Below are positions 42,881 through 46,074 of a stretch of DNA of 46,074 bases, in pieces. This DNA is from Bacteroidaceae bacterium (GTDB lineage Bacteria; Bacteroidota; Bacteroidia; Bacteroidales; Bacteroidaceae): the NCBI GenBank assembly GCA_024698925.1, contig JAILQO010000066.1, forward strand, positions 1 to 46,074, read 5' to 3'. How positions within the stretch are numbered: the first letter of the stretch is position 1; each line of letters opens with the position of its first letter. Below the pieces are notes generated by a model that was not told the origin of the DNA, did no database searches, and worked only from the letters and a program-made list of their open reading frames with translations. The position numbers and the translations under genes were made by a program.

Positions 42881-42898
42881 ACCGCAAAAACTTGTGCA

Positions 42899-44074
42899 AT
42901 GGAAGCTTTCTTCAGAACCCATGCTTATTTGGTAGAGCACACAGACCTCCCTGTGCGCCGTGCCCTCATGGATGAGATTGACTGGCGGCAGCCGCTCATT
43001 GGCATCAAGGGTACACGTGGCGTCGGTAAGACGTCGTTCCTCTTGCAATATGCCAAAGAGAATTTTGATGTAAGAACGCGTAAGTGCTTATACATCAACA
43101 TGAACAATTTCTACTTCCAAGGCCGTGGCCTCGCTGATTTTGCACGGGAATTCCGGCAGGGCGGGGGAGAGGTATTGCTGATAGATCAGGTGTTCAAACA
43201 GCCGGACTGGAGCAAGGAGCTGCGTCGCTGCCACGATGAGAATCCTGGCCTGCGCATTGTCTTCACTGGTTCCAGCGTGATGCGCCTGAAGGAGGAGAAT
43301 CCAGAGCTGAACGGTCTCGTGCAGAGCTATAACCTACGCGGCTTCTCGTTCCGCGAGTTCCTGAATCTCAAGACTGGCAACGACTTCCATGCCTATACGC
43401 TCAATGACATCCTCCAGCACCACGAAGAAATCGCTGCCGAGATTCTCGAGAAAGTGAATCCGCTGAATTTCTTCCAGAGCTACCTCCATCACGGCTTCTA
43501 TCCCTTCTTCCTCGAACATCGCAATTTCTCCGAGAACCTGCTGAAGACGATGAATATGATGCTGGAAGTAGATATTCTGCTCATCAAACAGATCGAACTG
43601 AAGTATCTTTCCAAGCTCAAGAAGCTGTTCTATCTGCTGGCTGTCGAGCGCCCCTCGGCGCCGAATGTCAGCCAACTGGCATTGGATATCGAGACGAGCC
43701 GCGCCACGGTGATGAACTACATCAAGTACCTCTCGGATGCACGCCTCATCAATATGATCTATCATCCTGGCGATGCCTTCCCGAAGAAGCCGGCTCGCAT
43801 CATGATGCATAACAGCAGCCTGATGTACGCCATCTATCCGAACCGTATGGAGGTCATTGATGTCTATGAGACTTTCTTCCAGAATGCCTTGTGGGCCTAC
43901 CATGATGTGCGCATGGGCGACCGCTTCTCATCGTTCCTCGTTGATGGCCGCCGTTTCCGTATCTGCATCGAGGAACCACGCCGCCAGCACGGGGATGTCT
44001 ATTATGCTGCTGCCGACATGCAACAAGGTCATGGCGTGGTGATTCCCTTGTGGCTATTCGGTTTCTTGTATTGA
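42899..44074 (+). CDS. AAA-type ATPase of the DUF4143 family
   Basis: 391 residues. Walker A GTRGVGKTS (38-46), Walker B-like EVLLIDQV (91-98; D96 is followed by Q97 rather than the usual E), sensor region IVFTGSS, LRGFSFREFLNL, then a winged-helix segment (NVSQLALDIETSRATVMNYI, KYLSDARLI) and a DUF4143-type C-terminal part. Proteins of this type are very common in Bacteroidetes, often in many copies; their function is not established, with roles linked to DNA transactions or defence only suggested. Monocistronic with its own consensus promoter. Confidence 0.85.
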   Translation: MEAFFRTHAYLVEHTDLPVRRALMDEIDWRQPLIGIKGTRGVGKTSFLLQYAKENFDVRTRKCLYINMNNFYFQGRGLADFAREFRQGGGEVLLIDQVFKQPDWSKELRRCHDENPGLRIVFTGSSVMRLKEENPELNGLVQSYNLRGFSFREFLNLKTGNDFHAYTLNDILQHHEEIAAEILEKVNPLNFFQSYLHHGFYPFFLEHRNFSENLLKTMNMMLEVDILLIKQIELKYLSKLKKLFYLLAVERPSAPNVSQLALDIETSRATVMNYIKYLSDARLINMIYHPGDAFPKKPARIMMHNSSLMYAIYPNRMEVIDVYETFFQNALWAYHDVRMGDRFSSFLVDGRRFRICIEEPRRQHGDVYYAAADMQQGHGVVIPLWLFGFLY

Positions 44075-44120
44075 TTTGTGTTGTTTTTAAGGCCAAAAAT
44101 TATATTTTTGCCATCTTTAC

Positions 44121-44152
44121 TTTGCACAATCACTATTTTTAGGTACCTTTGC
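44121..44152 (+). promoter_or_regulatory. Promoter of the pyruvate:ferredoxin oxidoreductase gene
   Basis: TTTG (44121-44124), 19 bp, TACCTTTGC (44144-44152), 40 bp before the ATG. Confidence 0.8.
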
Positions 44153-44192
44153 ACCCGCAAAAACGAAATCCACTTTTATATTTTACCAAATT

Positions 44193-46074
44193 ATGGCTAG
44201 AACCAAGAAATTTATCACCTGTGATGGTAACGAAGCTGCGGCTCACGTGAGCTATATGTTCTCGGAGGTAGCTGCTATCTACCCCATCACTCCGTCTTCG
44301 CCTATGGCGGAGCATGTTGACGAGTGGGCTGCCCGTGGTCGCAAGAACCTCTGGGGCCAGACTGTTGCTGTTCAGGAAATGCAGTCAGAGGCTGGTGCTG
44401 CTGGTGCCGTTCATGGTTCTCTGCAGGCTGGTGCTCTCACCACTACATTTACTGCTTCTCAGGGTCTGCTCCTGATGATTCCTAACATGTACAAGATTGC
44501 TGGTGAGCTGATTCCATGTGTCTTTGACGTTTCTGCTCGTACACTGGCTTCTCACTCACTCTGTATCTTCGGTGACCATCAGGACGTGATGGCTTGCCGT
44601 CAGACTGGCTTTGCAATGCTTTGCGAGGGTTCGGTACAGGAGGTTATGGATATGACCGCTGCTGCTCACTTGGCTTCTCTCGAGACTTGCGTTCCTTTCG
44701 TAAACTTCTTCGATGGTTTCCGCACCTCTCACGAGTATCACAAGATTGAACTGCTCGATCAGGAGGATGTTCGTCCTTTGGTTAAGGAAGAGTACATCAA
44801 GCGTTTCCGTGACCGTGCAATGTCTCCTGAACGTCCTATCACACGTGGTACCGCAGAGAACCCCGAAACATTCTTTACACACCGTGAGGCTTGCAACCCC
44901 TACTACGATTCTGTACCCGAAGTTGTAGAGAAGTATCTGGGTCAGCTGTCAGAGATTACCGGTCGTGAGTATCACCTGTTCTCTTACTATGGAGCAAAGG
45001 ATGCTGATCGCATGATTATCCTGATGGGTTCTGCTACAGATGCTGCCCGTGAGGCTATCGACTATCTGAACGCTAATGGTCAGAAGGTTGGTATGATCAG
45101 CGTACATCTCTATCGTCCATTCTCTGTTAAGCACCTGCTGGCTGCTGTTCCCCAGAGTGTCAAGAAGATTGCAGTTTTGGACCGTACCAAGGAGCCCGGA
45201 GCAAACGGCGAGCCTCTATATCTCGACGTAAAGGATGCTTACTACGATGTTAAGGATCGTCCTCTCATCGTTGGCGGCCGTTATGGTTTGGGTTCTCACG
45301 ACACTACCCCAGCCCAGATCATCAGTGTGTTCAACAACCTCGCTATGCCCGAGCCAAAGAACCACTTCACCATTGGTATCGTAGACGATGTTACCTTCAC
45401 CTCACTGCCTGAGGTTGAGGAAATTGCTCTTGGTGGCAAGGGTATGTTCCAGGCTAAGTTCTACGGTCTGGGTGCCGATGGTACTGTTGGTGCTAACAAG
45501 AACTCTGTAAAGATTATTGGTGACAACACCGATAAGTACTGTCAGGCTTACTTCTCATACGACTCTAAGAAGTCGGGAGGTTTCACCTGCTCTCACCTGC
45601 GTTTCGGTGATACACCTATCCGTTCTACCTATCTGGTAACCACACCTAACTTCGTCGCTTGCCACGTTCAGGCTTACCTGCACATGTACGACGTAACACG
45701 TGGTCTGCAGAAGAACGGCACCTTCCTGCTGAATACCATCTTCGACGATGCTGAGCTGGAGAAGTTCATGCCTAACAAGGTAAAGCGCTACTTCGCTCAG
45801 AACAACATCACCGTCTATACCATCAATGCTACCAAGATTGCTCAGGAGATTGGTCTGGGTAACCGTACCAACACCATCCTGCAGAGCGCATTCTTCCGTA
45901 TCACTGCCGTTATCCCCGTTGATTTCGCTGTTGAGAAGATGAAGGCTGCTGCCCTGAAGTCTTACGGTGCTAAGGGTCAGGACGTTGTTGATAAGAACTA
46001 TGCTGCCATCGACCGCGGTGGTGAGTACAAGCAGTTCGAGGTGAAGCCCGAGTGGGCTAACCTGCCCGACGATG
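44193..46074 (+). CDS. nifJ: Pyruvate:ferredoxin (flavodoxin) oxidoreductase, N-terminal 627 residues (runs off right edge)
   Basis: Starts MARTKKFITCDGNEAAAHVS; open to the window end. Domain I (about 1-250): YPITPSSPMAEHVDEWAARG and VQEMQSEAGAAGAVHGSLQAGA, with TASQGLLLMIPNMYK. Domain II (about 260-400): GSATDAAREAIDYLNANGQKVGMISVHLYRPF and LDRTKEPGANGEPLY. Gamma domain from about 430 (GIVDDVTFTSL, FYGLGADGTVGANKNSVKIIGD, KSGGFTCSHLRFG). The Fe-S and TPP-binding domains lie beyond the window. It oxidises pyruvate to acetyl-CoA with reduction of ferredoxin, the central anaerobic pyruvate step. Strong codon bias implies high expression. Confidence 0.96.
   Translation, partial: MARTKKFITCDGNEAAAHVSYMFSEVAAIYPITPSSPMAEHVDEWAARGRKNLWGQTVAVQEMQSEAGAAGAVHGSLQAGALTTTFTASQGLLLMIPNMYKIAGELIPCVFDVSARTLASHSLCIFGDHQDVMACRQTGFAMLCEGSVQEVMDMTAAAHLASLETCVPFVNFFDGFRTSHEYHKIELLDQEDVRPLVKEEYIKRFRDRAMSPERPITRGTAENPETFFTHREACNPYYDSVPEVVEKYLGQLSEITGREYHLFSYYGAKDADRMIILMGSATDAAREAIDYLNANGQKVGMISVHLYRPFSVKHLLAAVPQSVKKIAVLDRTKEPGANGEPLYLDVKDAYYDVKDRPLIVGGRYGLGSHDTTPAQIISVFNNLAMPEPKNHFTIGIVDDVTFTSLPEVEEIALGGKGMFQAKFYGLGADGTVGANKNSVKIIGDNTDKYCQAYFSYDSKKSGGFTCSHLRFGDTPIRSTYLVTTPNFVACHVQAYLHMYDVTRGLQKNGTFLLNTIFDDAELEKFMPNKVKRYFAQNNITVYTINATKIAQEIGLGNRTNTILQSAFFRITAVIPVDFAVEKMKAAALKSYGAKGQDVVDKNYAAIDRGGEYKQFEVKPEWANLPDD

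Overview
The window is chromosomal DNA of a member of the Bacteroidales, most likely Prevotellaceae. The evidence is promoter style (TTTG, about 19-20 bp, then TAnnTTTGC, seen upstream of more than a dozen genes), absence of Shine-Dalgarno sequences, secreted proteins with type IX secretion (T9SS)-like C-terminal tails, a PadR-PspC pair, and a family-typical aromatic amino acid operon. No rRNA or tRNA gene was recognised.

Layout. 1-5650 is an AT-rich accessory stretch: the 5' end of an IS982-type transposase (minus, cut by the window edge), a 1188-residue BspA-LRR/MBG-repeat surface protein preceded by two tiny coupled ORFs, and a ParE/RelE-type toxin-antitoxin pair flanked by two copies of a promoter-bearing repeat. 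5665-12789 holds a secreted GH2 glycosidase and, divergently, a very large CotH-kinase/lamin-tail secreted protein. 12793-16900 is the aromatic amino acid operon (minus): leader peptide and attenuator, pheA, aminotransferase, DAHP synthase-chorismate mutase, tyrA. 16938-21631 holds a GHL10 glycosidase, gdhA and an OmpA-type porin. 21770-27697 holds a PEP-synthase-like protein with N-terminal receiver-like domains, divergent from uxaC-exuT. 27789-29776 is an ECF sigma operon with a membrane protein and a lipoprotein. 30111-32613 is a padR-pspC operon with a thioredoxin-fold fragment. 32919-38349 is a divergent pair, a secreted esterase and a PL11 rhamnogalacturonan lyase. 38360-39366 is a repeat-dense region that begins inside a truncated nucleotidyltransferase gene. 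39468-42809 holds uxuA, an SDR mannonate oxidoreductase and an ATP-grasp-like protein. 42899 to the end holds a DUF4143-type ATPase and the first 627 codons of pyruvate:ferredoxin oxidoreductase.

How the genes fit together. PL11 lyase (backbone cleavage of rhamnogalacturonan I), UxaC, ExuT, UxuA and the SDR oxidoreductase outline pectin and hexuronate use down to 2-keto-3-deoxygluconate precursors; KDG kinase and aldolase are not in the window. The aromatic operon carries all that is needed to enter the pathway (DAHP synthase) and to finish phenylalanine and tyrosine.

Most interesting findings. (1) A complete leader-peptide attenuator in front of pheA: an 18-codon ORF with eight consecutive aromatic codons (YYWFYFYF), whose stop codon overlaps a 9-nt segment exactly complementary to the 5' arm of an intrinsic terminator placed 3 nt before the pheA start. 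(2) A roughly 690-bp tract (38678-39366) largely built of successive, unrelated families of degenerate 22/23-bp or 11-bp tandem units. (3) GC-rich palindromic elements sitting in frame inside four different protein-coding genes, plus a second repeat type inside one of them. (4) A promoter-carrying repeat that drives at least two unrelated toxin-antitoxin-like genes.
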